Shown here one piece after another: positions 23,423 through 33,104 of a stretch of DNA of 64,000 nucleotides (positions are counted from its first letter, which is position 1; the number at the start of each line of letters is the position of its first letter). Source of the stretch: Chionoecetes opilio (taxonomy: Eukaryota > Arthropoda > Malacostraca > Decapoda > Majidae); NCBI GenBank assembly GCA_016584305.1, contig JACEEZ010018069.1, positions 136,001 to 200,000 on the forward strand. Direction: 5' to 3'. The notes beneath the pieces are model-generated. The model was not told the origin of the DNA, ran no database searches, and saw only the letters and a program-made list of their open reading frames with translations. A program made the position numbers and the translations under genes.

Positions 23423-23481
23423 CCGAACTATCAAGAATGTTCCGTGGATTCGCCCTGAGGAAAGAAGTTTTAGACATGCAG
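23423..23481 (+). CDS. Candidate coding exon (unit A, exon 2), unrecognised protein
   Basis: 59 bases framed by a pyrimidine tract plus AG (ATTTTTCCAG) and GTAATTT. In the phase left by the candidate ATG exon the reading is open and ends in phase 0 (ELSRMFRGFALRKEVLDMQ). I do not recognise the family. The three copies (here, 28608-28666, 32727-32785) are identical. For unit A the matching first exon would lie beyond the N at 23005. It is a splice-site-based prediction without transcript evidence. Confidence 0.4.
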
Positions 23482-23504
23482 GTAATTTGTATTTCATGTT
23501 TTAT

Positions 23505-23740
23505 ATAGGTGTATGTGTGTGTGTGGATAGGTCTATGTATGTATGCGTGTGTGTGTGTATAGGTCTATGTATGTATGTGTGTGTGTGTGTGGATAGGTCT
23601 ATGTATGTATGCGTGTGTGTGTATAGGTCTATGTATGTGTGTGTGTGTGTGTGTGTATAGGTCTATGTATGTGTGTGTGTGTGTATAGGTCTATGTATGT
23701 GTGTGTGTGTGTATAGGTCTGTGTGCATGTGTGGCCCATT
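23505..23740 (+). repeat. GT-rich minisatellite (TATGTATGTGTGTGTGTATAGGTC units)
   Basis: About nine units of 24-32 bp, each ending TAGGTCTATGTATG or TAGGTCTGTG. The unit B counterpart is at 28690-28915 and differs in repeat number. A shorter form occurs inside the second half of each unit (24705-24770, 29890-29945). Confidence 0.9.
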
Positions 23741-24057
23741 GTATATCAGCTGTTTCTCCTACCATGTGACTCAGCTATTTGCCCAGTGGGAGAACAACAA
23801 AAGATTAACCAGCAGATCCTGGCATAGCCTGGGCCTCACTAGACCTTCTTTGACAAACCTTTGATTGTTATTGTAGAGAAGTAGTTAGAATGATAAACTG
23901 ACAATTATTACATGTTAGGGAATATTACTCTTTTTCAGTAGATTGATATGAAGTGTGTAGTGAGTGAGCTAGGGATTTTATTCTGTGATACTGTGTCTTT
24001 CTCGGTTCTTTCTGTGATGCCTGCGTGTCTTTCTTAGTTATGATCTGTTCTTTCCAG

Positions 24058-24136
24058 CACCGACACAACCTTGCTGGCTGCATCCCCACAGTCTCAAAGC
24101 CGTTAAGCATCCAGGCTGCCCCGCTCACAACATACA
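24058..24136 (+). other. Candidate exon 3 (unit A), uncertain coding
   Basis: 79 bases between TTCTTTCCAG and GTAAGTAAAATG. Phase 0 reading is open throughout. The reverse strand is also open (76 codons over 24155-23925), so coding status is weak. Unit B has the same at 29243-29321. Confidence 0.3.
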
Positions 24137-24689
24137 GTAAGTAAAATGTCTTCAAAAGTTATGTGATGTCTGAGGTTAAAGCACAGCCAAACTTTCTCAT
24201 CAATTTGTTTCTCATCTAACTCATATTCAATTCGAACAGAAAAGAACATTTTTATAACTAAGAAAATAGGTCAGAAGTAACTAGATGTCTCATGCATGAA
24301 AAATATTACTGATAAAGTGTTGTCTGAAATATTTAATTGTTTATTTTTTAATGATATCTACATTGTTTGAACTTTAAACAGACTGTATAATTATTGAACT
24401 TATGATTATCCTGTTTATTGTGCTTGTGTTGTTTTTCTTCAATGCAGTATAGGGGAATGTCCATTTGATCATGTTGGGAGTAAAGTTTGTACATAATTTG
24501 AGTAACTTTTCCACAATAGTTTTCAAGTAATCGTTCAATTGTGTTTATATTTCTGCAACACTTACTAAGTCACGAAGTTAGTGGTGATAAGAACTGCACA
24601 GTGTAAATCAATGCAGGAATCTTGCTGTATTCTTGTTTGTTCTGCTTGAATAGTTTGTCAACCAGTTAGTTACGAAGTGTATGTGCATG

Positions 24690-25210
24690 TGTGAACCATT
24701 GGAATTCGTGTGTGTATGCGTGTATAGGTCTGTGTATGTGTATAGGTCTATGTATGTATGTTCATGTGTGGCCCATTGTATATCAGCTGTTTCTGCCACC
24801 AAGACTCAGCTATTTGCCCAGTGGGAGAACAACAAAAGATTAACCAGCAGATCCTGGCATAGCCTGGGCCTCACTAGACTTCTTTGACAAACCTTTGATT
24901 GTTATTGTAGAGAAGTAATTAATTAGAATGATAAACAATGACAATTATTATAAATTCGGGAATATCAACATTTATTTCCTTGATTGATAGGTTGGAAGAC
25001 TACAATGTCCTGTAACATCAAATTGTCTTCATTGGATTTCAGATTATAAGAATGGAGAATCAGTGGAGGTTATTAGTCACGAGCTACAAGTATTCTGTGC
25101 CAGATGGGGCTCAGATATATGCCGTGACTAGCTAACCACTATAGGGCTGCTCCACTAACTACAAACAGTAAGTAAAATGTCTTCAAAAGTTATGATATGC
25201 GAGGTTAAAG
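24690..25210 (+). repeat. Internal duplication within each tandem unit
   Basis: This segment parallels 23700-24180: GT array, GTGGCCCATTGTATATCAGC, TTTGCCCAGTGGGAGAACAA, CTTTGATTGTTATTGTAGAG, an exon-like piece, then GTAAGTAAAATGTCTTCAAAAGTTATG. The same pair exists in unit B (28890-29365 and 29875-30390). Confidence 0.8.
25044..25168 (+). other. Candidate exon 4 (unit A), paralogous to exon 3
   Basis: Lies between TTGGATTTCAG and the same donor context GTAAGTAAAATGTCTTC as exon 3. Its last about 35 bases resemble the end of exon 3 (GGGCTGCTCCACTAACTACAAACA versus AGGCTGCCCCGCTCACAACATACA), so the two come from an internal duplication. In the phase left by exon 3 it is open for 28 codons and then stops. 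Unit B copy at about 30229-30349. Confidence 0.3.
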
Positions 25211-25817
25211 CCACAGTATACTTTAAGCATATTGTATATTGAATGTATGATTTTCCTGTATTGTGCTTTGTTGTTTTCCTTCACTGTTGTATGGGGGAAT
25301 GTTGTTTTGTTACAAGTGGATGTTTACGTACGTAGCTGACTGTATAGTTTTCCCAAACTGTCATCCATCAGGCATGTTGGGATCCACATGTTTGATCAGC
25401 TTCTTGGGGAATAGCATACACACAAGGATCATGAATTAGTTTGTGAAAGTAAACTAATTCTGATTTATGTGTGACATTAATATTGAATGAAGTACCTTAT
25501 GTATTGTATTTGGAGAATTGTGACTAGTTTACCACCGGTTGTCTCTCGGTAAACAGCTTCTTGTCCCGAGTACTAGTTAGATTAGTGTGATTTGCGTTTG
25601 TTGAGGTTAGAAAGTGTGTCAGCAGCATTATATACAAATTAAATGACCCAACAACATTGTAGCGAATTTACAAATACAAATCATTCTTACACTGAAATGT
25701 TTGAGAAAGAAGATTTTTAACTCAATTTCTCGTGCATGAAAACTATTACTGCTCCGGTGTTTTGTGGGAAATATAGTCTGATTTTTTTTATATATTAACA
25801 CATTTTTCTCTAATCAG

Positions 25818-25874
25818 GTTTTCACGTACTGTTCCTGTCCTCTCCTGGCAAGATGGCTGCCGTGTTTGCTTCAG
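25818..25874 (+). CDS. Candidate first coding exon with start codon
   Basis: ATG at 25853-25855 in the good context CAAGATGGCTGCC, open to TCAG and the donor GTAAGACT (25875). It encodes about 7 codons (MAAVFAS) and ends in phase 1. Upstream is a pyrimidine-rich leader (TTCCTGTCCTCTCCTGG), preceded either by an acceptor-like CTAATCAG or by promoter sequence. The phase fits the 59-bp exon downstream. Confidence 0.4.
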
Positions 25875-26082
25875 GTAAGACTTCATAACCAATGCAATGT
25901 TGATCAGGGTATTTATCTCCCCCCTGATCCTTCCCTCTCACCCTCTCTACGTGATCTATACATTTTCTTAAGCATTCTTTAGATGTAACCATACAGCTTT
26001 AGTCTCTTTCCGTCTCTTTTCCCCCCATATCTCTATCTCTCTCGCTCTCTCTCTCGTGTGTGTGTATAGTCTATTCACTTAA

Positions 26083-26666
26083 GGGGACCGACAGGTTGCC
26101 GATTAGTAATTCCGTATTTATTATCTGATTCAATTGAAATTTGCCACAGTTATAGGGTACCCTACACTGTATGTACCCAAGAAATTTCATTAGAATTGGC
26201 CAATTATTTACCGCGTTAGAGCTAAATTAGTGCGAAAATGAAACAAACTTCCTTAAACCTAAAAACAGACTACAGTATTTATCCTATGACAACGATATGC
26301 ATATCAGTGGAAAGGGCTTGATTTTCTCTACAAGAACCAGGAGGCACATTTTTTAATGAGTTCTAATTAGTCGAATTAGGGCCGTGCAAAATTTGCAATG
26401 ACTAATTTTGGGTAAAATATTTTTTTCATAGACTAATTGTAGATGAATGAAATGGAAAATAGAAAATCTAATCCCTGGTCATTGTAGCGCTAATCAAGCT
26501 CTTTCCAGTGATATGCATATCGTTGTTCTAGGACGAATAGTCTGGTCTATTTATAGCATAATGTGCAAAAAACTAGTGTTTTCAGAAGAACGCTCTCAAA
26601 GTCCAAACACATATTTTATTCAACTTTAGTTACAGATTACATGTTGCTGCTGTAATATTTTTTCAT

Positions 26667-26697
<31 letters not shown>

Positions 26698-26969
26698 GAA
26701 TTCATTTTTCATTTATTTCATTGCAAATAAAGCAATTTACGCAATTCTTTCGCTATATGGTGGTCAATCAGGGGTCACCTACTACGCCACGTAGGGCCGA
26801 AATCGACCCGCATTAGGTTGAAATAAGGCCATTTTTGAGGCACTTAGGGATATCGGATGGCAAATTTACACTACCCAGTCGATAGACTATGTCCGAAGGT
26901 GGTGAAATCCGGTGTTGTCAGAATTTGGTAAATTTCTCGAATTTTGGCCTCACCAAGGGGTCGGTCCCC
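26083..26969. mobile_element. TTAA-flanked non-autonomous DNA transposon (piggyBac/Kolobok-type target)
   Basis: Starts GGGGACCGAC and ends GTCGGTCCCC, with TTAA directly outside both ends (26079-26082 and 26970-26973). The paralogous site in unit B reads TTCACTTAAGCTGG at 31151-31163 without the element, so the 887-bp insertion and its TTAA duplication are shown by direct comparison. There is no coding sequence inside. TTAA duplication is characteristic of piggyBac and also of Kolobok elements. With terminal repeats this short I cannot choose between them. Confidence 0.85.
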
Positions 26970-26973
26970 TTAA

Positions 26974-28395
26974 GCTGGATTCCTGGGCTGGGAGCTGCTC
27001 GATGCCTACCCGAGTTTGTAAGGACGTCGCTGATTGGCTGATAGACTCGGGCTGGGTGGTGGTGGTGGTGGTACTTGCCTTGCTGCTCCCAAATCCCTTG
27101 CGTTGCCTAAGAAAAATATTCATATTTCTTTGCTTTACTCATCTCTTACACAAGATAGGCCTATTTTGTTTGCATCAGTGAATCAGGCAGTGATTGTTCA
27201 GCAACAAAACGCCATTCATAACTCAATAGGGTAAAAAATAGTCATGACTTGAATATCACAAGAGTAGGCCGATTTTTAGGTTTTCACTGCATTGAAATGT
27301 TGTACTCCTACCCGATATTACCAAGCTAACAGATAATATTTATGAAAGCTGAGCCTACCATCGTGTTCATAATACATTGTTGCATATCTTGAGCATAAAA
27401 AAATTACAGTAAGACAACACTAATATTAAGATAATTGAAGGAAAGTAAAATAGTGTATAAACATTTTTTCTTGCTTATTTTGCTTAAACCCTCTGTAACT
27501 GCATTAGTTTTGGTCGCATTCAATTTTCAAGCGGTTTCAAAATCCCCATACTTTTCTGCTTCCTTTGGTATATAGCACGTACGAATAAGAAAAAGAGTAG
27601 GTGGTCAAAATGGCTAAGAAAGTAAAACAGTTTCAAACTGGTGCCGTGACGGGTGGAGCCTCTGATCGCTCTCCCGAGAACTCATCTCTCCTGTATAGGG
27701 AGCAATGCTCACCCGTCACTGCCAGTTTGCAGTAGTAGTTTAACTATCTTAGCCATTTTGACCACCTACTCTTTTCTTTATTGGTACGTGCTACATATCA
27801 AAGGAAGAGGAAAAGTATAAGGATTTTGAAACTGCTTGAAAATTGAATGCGACCAAAACTGATGGAGTTAGAGCGAGTTAAGCAAAATAAGCAAGAAAAA
27901 ATGTTTGCACCCTATTTTACTTAGCTTCAATTATCTTTATATTAGTATTGTCTTACTGTAATTTTTTTATGCTTATGATATGCAGCAATGTATTATGAAC
28001 ACGATGGTAGGCTTAGTTTAACCTAAATATTATGTGGTAGCTTGGCAATATAGGGTAGGAGTACAACATTTCAATGCATTGAAACCTGAAAATCCGCCTA
28101 CTCTTGTGATACTCAAGTCATGACTTTATTTTTTATCCTATTGAGTTACGAATAGCGTGTTATTGTTGACCAATCACTGCCTGATTCACTGATGCAAACA
28201 AAATAGGCATATCTTGTGTAAGAGGTGAGTTAAGCAAAGTAATATGAATATTTTTCTGAGGCAACGCAAGGGTTTTGGGTTGCGGCGAGGCAAGTACCAC
28301 CACCATCACCACCCAGCCCGAGTCTATCAGCCAATCAGCGACGTCCTTACAAACTCGGGTAGGCAGCGAGCAGCTCCCAAGAATCTAGCTTTAAG
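26974..28395. mobile_element. 1.4-kb fold-back element (long inverted repeat)
   Basis: Left arm (26974-27680) and right arm (about 27690-28395) are imperfect reverse complements. For example AGTAGGTGGTCAAAATGGCTAAG (27596-27618) pairs with CTTAGCCATTTTGACCACCTACT (27749-27771), and GCTGCTCGATGCCTACCCGAG (26993-27013) pairs with its complement near 28350-28372. The loop is about 90 bases near 27640-27740. No protein is encoded. The right arm alone also starts unit A at about 23012-23215, where the left arm has been cut off at the N. Confidence 0.8.
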
Positions 28396-28607
28396 TGAAT
28401 AAACTATAGTACTCCATAAAAAAAACATTCTGACCCTGGAGTTTGGGTGTAGCTAGTAAAATAATTCTATTATGATGATACCTTATTTTTTCAAACTTGA
28501 CGGAAACGTGGAAGCTTTGAATCTTACCTTGGAGAACTGAGGACACCAAACACAGAAGTGAATAATTAAATGACCTCAGATTTTAACGAAAGATTATATT
28601 TTTCCAG

Positions 28608-28666
28608 CCGAACTATCAAGAATGTTCCGTGGATTCGCCCTGAGGAAAGAAGTTTTAGACATGCAG
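28608..28666 (+). CDS. Candidate coding exon (unit B, exon 2)
   Basis: Identical to 23423-23481, with the same acceptor and donor. It lies 2.7 kb downstream of the candidate ATG exon at 25818-25874, across the 1.4-kb fold-back and the TTAA MITE, all of which would be intron. The phase between the two exons is consistent (1 then 2 bases). Confidence 0.4.
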
Positions 28667-28689
28667 GTAATTTGTATTTCATGTTTTAT

Positions 28690-28915
28690 ATAGGTGTATG
28701 TGTGTGTGTGGATAGGTCTATGTATGTATGCGTGTGTGTGTGTATAGGTCTATGTATGTATGTGTGTGTGTGTGTGGATAGGTCTATGTATGTATGCGTG
28801 TGTGTGTATAGGTCTATGTATGTATGTGTGTGTGTGTGTAGGTCTATGTATGTGTGTGTGTGTGTATAGGTCTATGTATGTGTGTGTGTGTGTATAGGTC
28901 TGTGTGCATGTGTGG
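28690..28915 (+). repeat. GT-rich minisatellite, unit B copy
   Basis: Same array as 23505-23740, with one interior unit shorter and one changed. Confidence 0.9.
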
Positions 28916-30477
28916 CCCATTGTATATCAGCTGTTTCTCCTACCATGTGACTCAGCTATTTGCCCAGTGGGAGAACAACAAAAGATTAACCAGCAGATCC
29001 TGGCATAGCCTGGGCCTCACTAGACCTTCTTTGACAAACCTTTGATTGTTATTGTAGAGAAGTAGTTAGAATGATAAACTGACAATTATTACATGTTAGG
29101 GAATATTACTCTTTTTCAGTAGATTGATATGAAGTGTGTAGTGAGTGAGCTAGGGATTTTATTCTGTGATACTGTGTCTTTCTCGGTTCTTTCTGTGATG
29201 CCTGCGTGTCTTTCTTAGTTATGATCTGTTCTTTCCAGCACCGACACAACCTTGCTGGCTGCATCCCCACAGTCTCAAAGCCGTTAAGCATCCAGGCTGC
29301 CCCGCTCACAACATACAGTAAGTAAAATGTCTTCAAAAGTTATGTGATGTCTGAGGTTAAAGCACAGCCAAACTTTCTCATCAATTTGTTTCTCATCTAA
29401 CTCATATTCAATTCGAACAGAAAAGAACATTTTTATAACTAAGAAAATAGGTCAGAAGTAACTAGATGTCTCATGCATGAAAAATATTACTGATAAAGTG
29501 TTGTCTGAAATATTTAATTGTTTATTTTTTAATGATATCTACATTGTTTGAACTTTAAACAGACTGTATAATTATTGAACTTATGATTATCCTGTTTATT
29601 GTGCTTGTGTTGTTTTTCTTCAATGCAGTATAGGGGAATGTCAGTTTGATCATGTTGGGAGTAAAGTTTGTACATAATTTGAGTAACTTTTCCACAATAG
29701 TTTTCAAGTAATCGTTCAATTGTGTTTATATTTCTGCAACACTTACTAAGTCACGAAGTTAGTGGTGATAAGAACTGCACAGTGTAAATCAATGCAGGAA
29801 TCTTGCTGTATTCTTGTTTGTTCTGCTTGAATAGTTTGTCAACCAGTTAGTTACGAAGTGTATGTGCATGTGTGAACCATTGGAATTCGTGTGTGTATGC
29901 GTGTATAGGTCTGTATGTGTATAGGTCTATGTATGTATGTTCATGTGTGGCCCATTGTATATCAGCTGTTTCTGCCACCAAGACTCAGCTATTTGCCCAG
30001 TGGGAGAACAACAAAAGATTAACCAGCAGATCCTGGCATAGCCTGGGCCTCACTAGACTTCTTTGACAAACCTTTGATTGTTATTGTAGAGAAGTAATTA
30101 ATTAGAATGATAAACAATGACAATTATTATAAATTCGGGAATATCAACATTTATTTCCTTGATTGATAGGTTGGAAGACTACAATGTCCTGTAACATCAA
30201 ATTGTCTTCATTGGATTTCAGATTATAAGAATGGAGAATCAGTGGAGGTTATTAGTCACGAGCTAGAAGTATTCTGTGCCAGATGGGGCTCAGATATATG
30301 CCGTGACTAGCTAACCACTATAGGGCTGCTCCACTTAACTACAAACAGTAAGTAAAATGTCTTCAAAAGTTATGATATGCGAGGTTAAAGCAAGTATACT
30401 TTAAGCATATTGTATATGATGTATGATTTCCTGTATTGTGCTTTTTGTTTTCCTTCACTGTTGTATGGGGGAATGTN

Positions 30478-30900
30478 GGTCCCCTAAAAAAGACAATAAA
30501 AGAAAAAAAAAAAAAAAAAAAGAAAAACAAAGGAAAAAGGATCCTACACATTAATCTAAGCTATGTCATAGGTAGAAAAATATTAAAAATTAAATTCGTG
30601 GGGGTTTGAAAATTATTATGACCGATTTTGATTCCCTTCATCCCTTTTACATTTAATGTAAATTTTTTATTCACTTTTCATTGCACTGTGAATTTTGATG
30701 GCTCATAATCATTGCTTTCCCCTACAAATCCTTTTTATTTAATAATTTTTTATAAATTTAAAATTTTTTTTTCCCCCCTTCAAAAAAACAAATTTATTTT
30801 TAAAAAAACCCTTTTTGAAAAATGGGGGGTGCGTCTTATGCGGGGTGCTTTTGGGCCCCGGGAAATACGGTATCTGTTTTTTTTTAATATTAAACTTTTT
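30478..30900. other. A/T homopolymer insert after an N
   Basis: Replaces about 530 bases of unit A sequence (25290-25815). Contains A(18) and long T runs. It is probably unpolished or misjoined sequence rather than a real insertion. Confidence 0.45.
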
Positions 30901-30909
30901 TCTTAATCG

Positions 30910-30968
30910 GTTTTTCACGTATTTTCCTGTCCTCTCCTGGCAAGATGGCTGCCGTGTTTGCTTTCGGG
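30910..30968 (+). CDS. Second copy of the candidate first exon, error-prone
   Basis: Matches 25818-25874 but lies in unpolished sequence (TTTGCTTTCGGGTAAG in place of TTTGCTTCAGGTAAG). The ATG is at about 30945. The differences look like homopolymer miscalls rather than evolution. Confidence 0.35.
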
Positions 30969-31159
30969 TAAGACTTCAAACCCAATGCAAGTTGTCAGGG
31001 TATTTATCTCCCCCTGACCCTTCCCTCTCCCCCTCTTACGTGACTATCTTTTTCTTAACATTCTTTAGATGTAACCAACATTTAGTCTCTTTCCGTCTCT
31101 TTTCCCCCAACTCGATCTCCCCTCCTCTCTCTCTCGTGTGCTGATAGTTATTCACTTAA

Positions 31160-32525
31160 GCTGGATTCCTGAGCGGGGAGCTGCTCGATGCCTACCGAGT
31201 TTGTAAGGAGCGTGTTTGGCTGATAGATCGGGCTGGTGGTGATGGGGGTTTGGGGGTTTCTGCGGGGGGTCCCAAATCCCTTGCTTTGCCAAAAAAATTT
31301 TCATATTTCTTTGTTTTTAATCATCTCTTACACAAGATGGGGCCTATTTGTTTCACAGTGAATCAGGCATGATTTTTTCGAAAACAAAACGCCATTCATA
31401 ACCAATGGGGGTTTAAAAAATAGTCATGATTGAATACACAAGATAGGCCGTTTTTTTGGTTTTTCACGATTGAAATTTTGTCCCCTTACCCGATATTCCC
31501 AAGCTAACAATAATATTAGAAAACGACCTCCCTCGTGTCATAAAAAACATTGTTCATATTTGAGCATAAAAAAAACAGTAAAAAACCTAATATTTAAAAT
31601 AATTTAAGGAAAGAAAATAGTGTATAAAAAATTTTTTTTTGCTTATTTGCTTAAACCCTTGTAACTGCATTAGTTTTGGGCGCATTCAATTTTTAAGCGT
31701 TTTTAAAAACCCCATACTTTTCTGCTTCCTTTGGTATATAGCGTACGAAAAAAGAAAAAAAATAGGGGGTCAAAATGGGTAAGAAAATAAACTGTTTCAA
31801 ACTGGTGCCGGACGGGGGGCCCTGATCGCTCCCCGAGAACCATTCCCTGTAAGGGAGCAATGCCACCCGCACTGCCCCTTTGCAGTAGTATTTAATTCTT
31901 AGCCATTTTGACCACCTACTCTTTTTTTTTGGTAGTGTCATATAAAGGAAGAGGAAAAAATAAGGATTTTGAACTGCCCTTGAAAAATTTAATGCGACCA
32001 AAAAGATGGAGTTTGAGCGAGTTTAACAAAAAAAGCAAGAAAAAAGTTTGCACCCTATTTTCTTAACTTAATTTCTTTATTAGTATTGTCTTACTGTAAT
32101 TTTTTTTTGCTTATGATATGCCAATTATTTTGAACACGATGGTAGGTTAGTTTTTAAACCCAAATATTTGTGGGGCTGGCAATATAGGGTAGGAGTACAA
32201 CATTTCAATCATTTAAACCTGAAAATCCGCCTACTCTTGTGATACTCAAGTCATGACTTTATTTTTATCTATTGAGTTCCGAATAGCGTTGTTATGGACC
32301 AATCACTGCCTGATTCACTGAGCAAACAAAATAGGCATAATCTTGGTAAGAGGTGAGTTTAATCAAAGTAATATGAATATTTTCGAGGCAACGCAAGGGT
32401 GTTGGGTTGCGGCGAGGCAAGTACCACCACCATCACCACCCAGCCGAGTACAGCCAATCAGCGGACGTCCTTACAACTCGGGTAGCATCGAGCAGCTCCC
32501 AAGAACTGCTTTCATTGAATAAAAC
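31160..32525. mobile_element. Second copy of the 1.4-kb fold-back element, error-rich
   Basis: Same arm sequences as 26974-28395 with many homopolymer errors. It lies between the candidate first exon and the 59-bp exon, as in the other unit. Confidence 0.75.
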
Positions 32526-32810
32526 TATAGTACTCCATAAAAAAACATTCTGACCCTGGAGTTTGGGTTGTAGCTAGATAAAATACTTCTATATGATGAT
32601 ACCTTATTTTTCAAAACTGACGGAAGTGGAAAGACTTTAAATTTTACCTGAGAAACTGAGGACACCAAACACAGAAGTGAATAATTAAATGACCTCAGAT
32701 TTTAACGAAAGATTATATTTTTCCAGCCGAACTATCAAGAATGTTCCGTGGATTCGCCCTGAGGAAAGAAGTTTTAGACATGCAGGTAATTTGTATTTCA
32801 TGTTTTTGGA
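32352..32810 (+). repeat. Start of a third unit (C), ending after the second exon
   Basis: Repeats the first about 450 bases of the unit, including the 59-bp candidate exon. It departs from A and B directly after GTAATTTGTATTTCATGTTTT, so no GT microsatellite is present. The flank after 32810 is unique here and may be the original intron of the ancestral gene. Confidence 0.75.
32727..32785 (+). CDS. Candidate coding exon (unit C, exon 2)
   Basis: Third identical copy of the 59-bp exon, downstream of the ATG exon copy at 30910-30968. The next phase-compatible acceptor found is at 36605-36606, giving an exon that stays in frame for 16 codons. This makes unit C the best candidate for an original, non-duplicated gene end. 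Confidence 0.4.
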
Positions 32811-32929
32811 TTTTTGTTATGGCATAGAAAGCTTAGGGAACTAAAGTATATTATGTGGTGTGGGTTTTAGGACTTGAAGGATATAAGATTATCTCTAACT
32901 AAAACCTCCAACCTCCCACACAGCCCAGT

Positions 32930-33095
32930 TTTATTAGCTTATTAGAGAGAGTGAGAGTTACATTAGCTTATTAGAGAGTGAGTTACATTACCTTATTAGA
33001 GAGTGAGAGTTACATTAGCTTATTAGAGGTGAGTTACATTACCTTATTAGAGAGTGAGAGTTACATTACCTTATTAGAGAGAGTGAAAGTTACAT
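32930..33095. repeat. 27-bp minisatellite (TTACATTAGCTTATTAGAGAGTGAGAG)
   Basis: About six units with AGCTT/ACCTT and GTGAG/GTGAGAG variants. It directly precedes the hAT-like element. Confidence 0.9.
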
Positions 33096-33104
33096 CAAGG
33101 ACAG

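Larger units (their letters stand above)
23041..28225 (+). repeat. Tandem unit A of a 5.2-kb duplication
   Basis: The sequence starting TGAGTTAAGCAAAGTAATAT at 23041 recurs at 28226 (exact offset 5185) and again, degraded, near 32352. Units A and B are nearly identical over more than 2 kb (differences such as GAGCTACAAG versus GAGCTAGAAG and microsatellite length). Unit A holds candidate exons, two GT-microsatellite subrepeats, a TTAA-flanked MITE and a complete fold-back element. Such low divergence could mean a recent tandem duplication or two haplotypes joined end to end. Confidence 0.85.
28226..32351 (+). repeat. Tandem unit B of the duplication, second half unpolished
   Basis: Matches unit A base for base up to the N at 30477. 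After a short unrelated A/T-rich insert it resumes near 30900 with the later part of the unit in error-rich form. It lacks the 887-bp TTAA MITE present in A, which explains most of its shorter length. Confidence 0.85.

Noticed and set aside
23511..23864. Cys/Val-rich frames (VCVCVCIGLCMYVC) that could be mistaken for a cysteine-rich secreted peptide
   Set aside because: They come from the GT-rich array, with identical frames in the unit B copy. There is no signal peptide and no start context.
23925..24155. 76-codon reverse-strand frame in both tandem units (MKTFYLLYVVSGAAWML...)
   Set aside because: It overlaps candidate exon 3 and is present only because unit A and B are identical. No similarity was recognised and the start is in the GTAAGT region. 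Kept only as a caution about exon 3.
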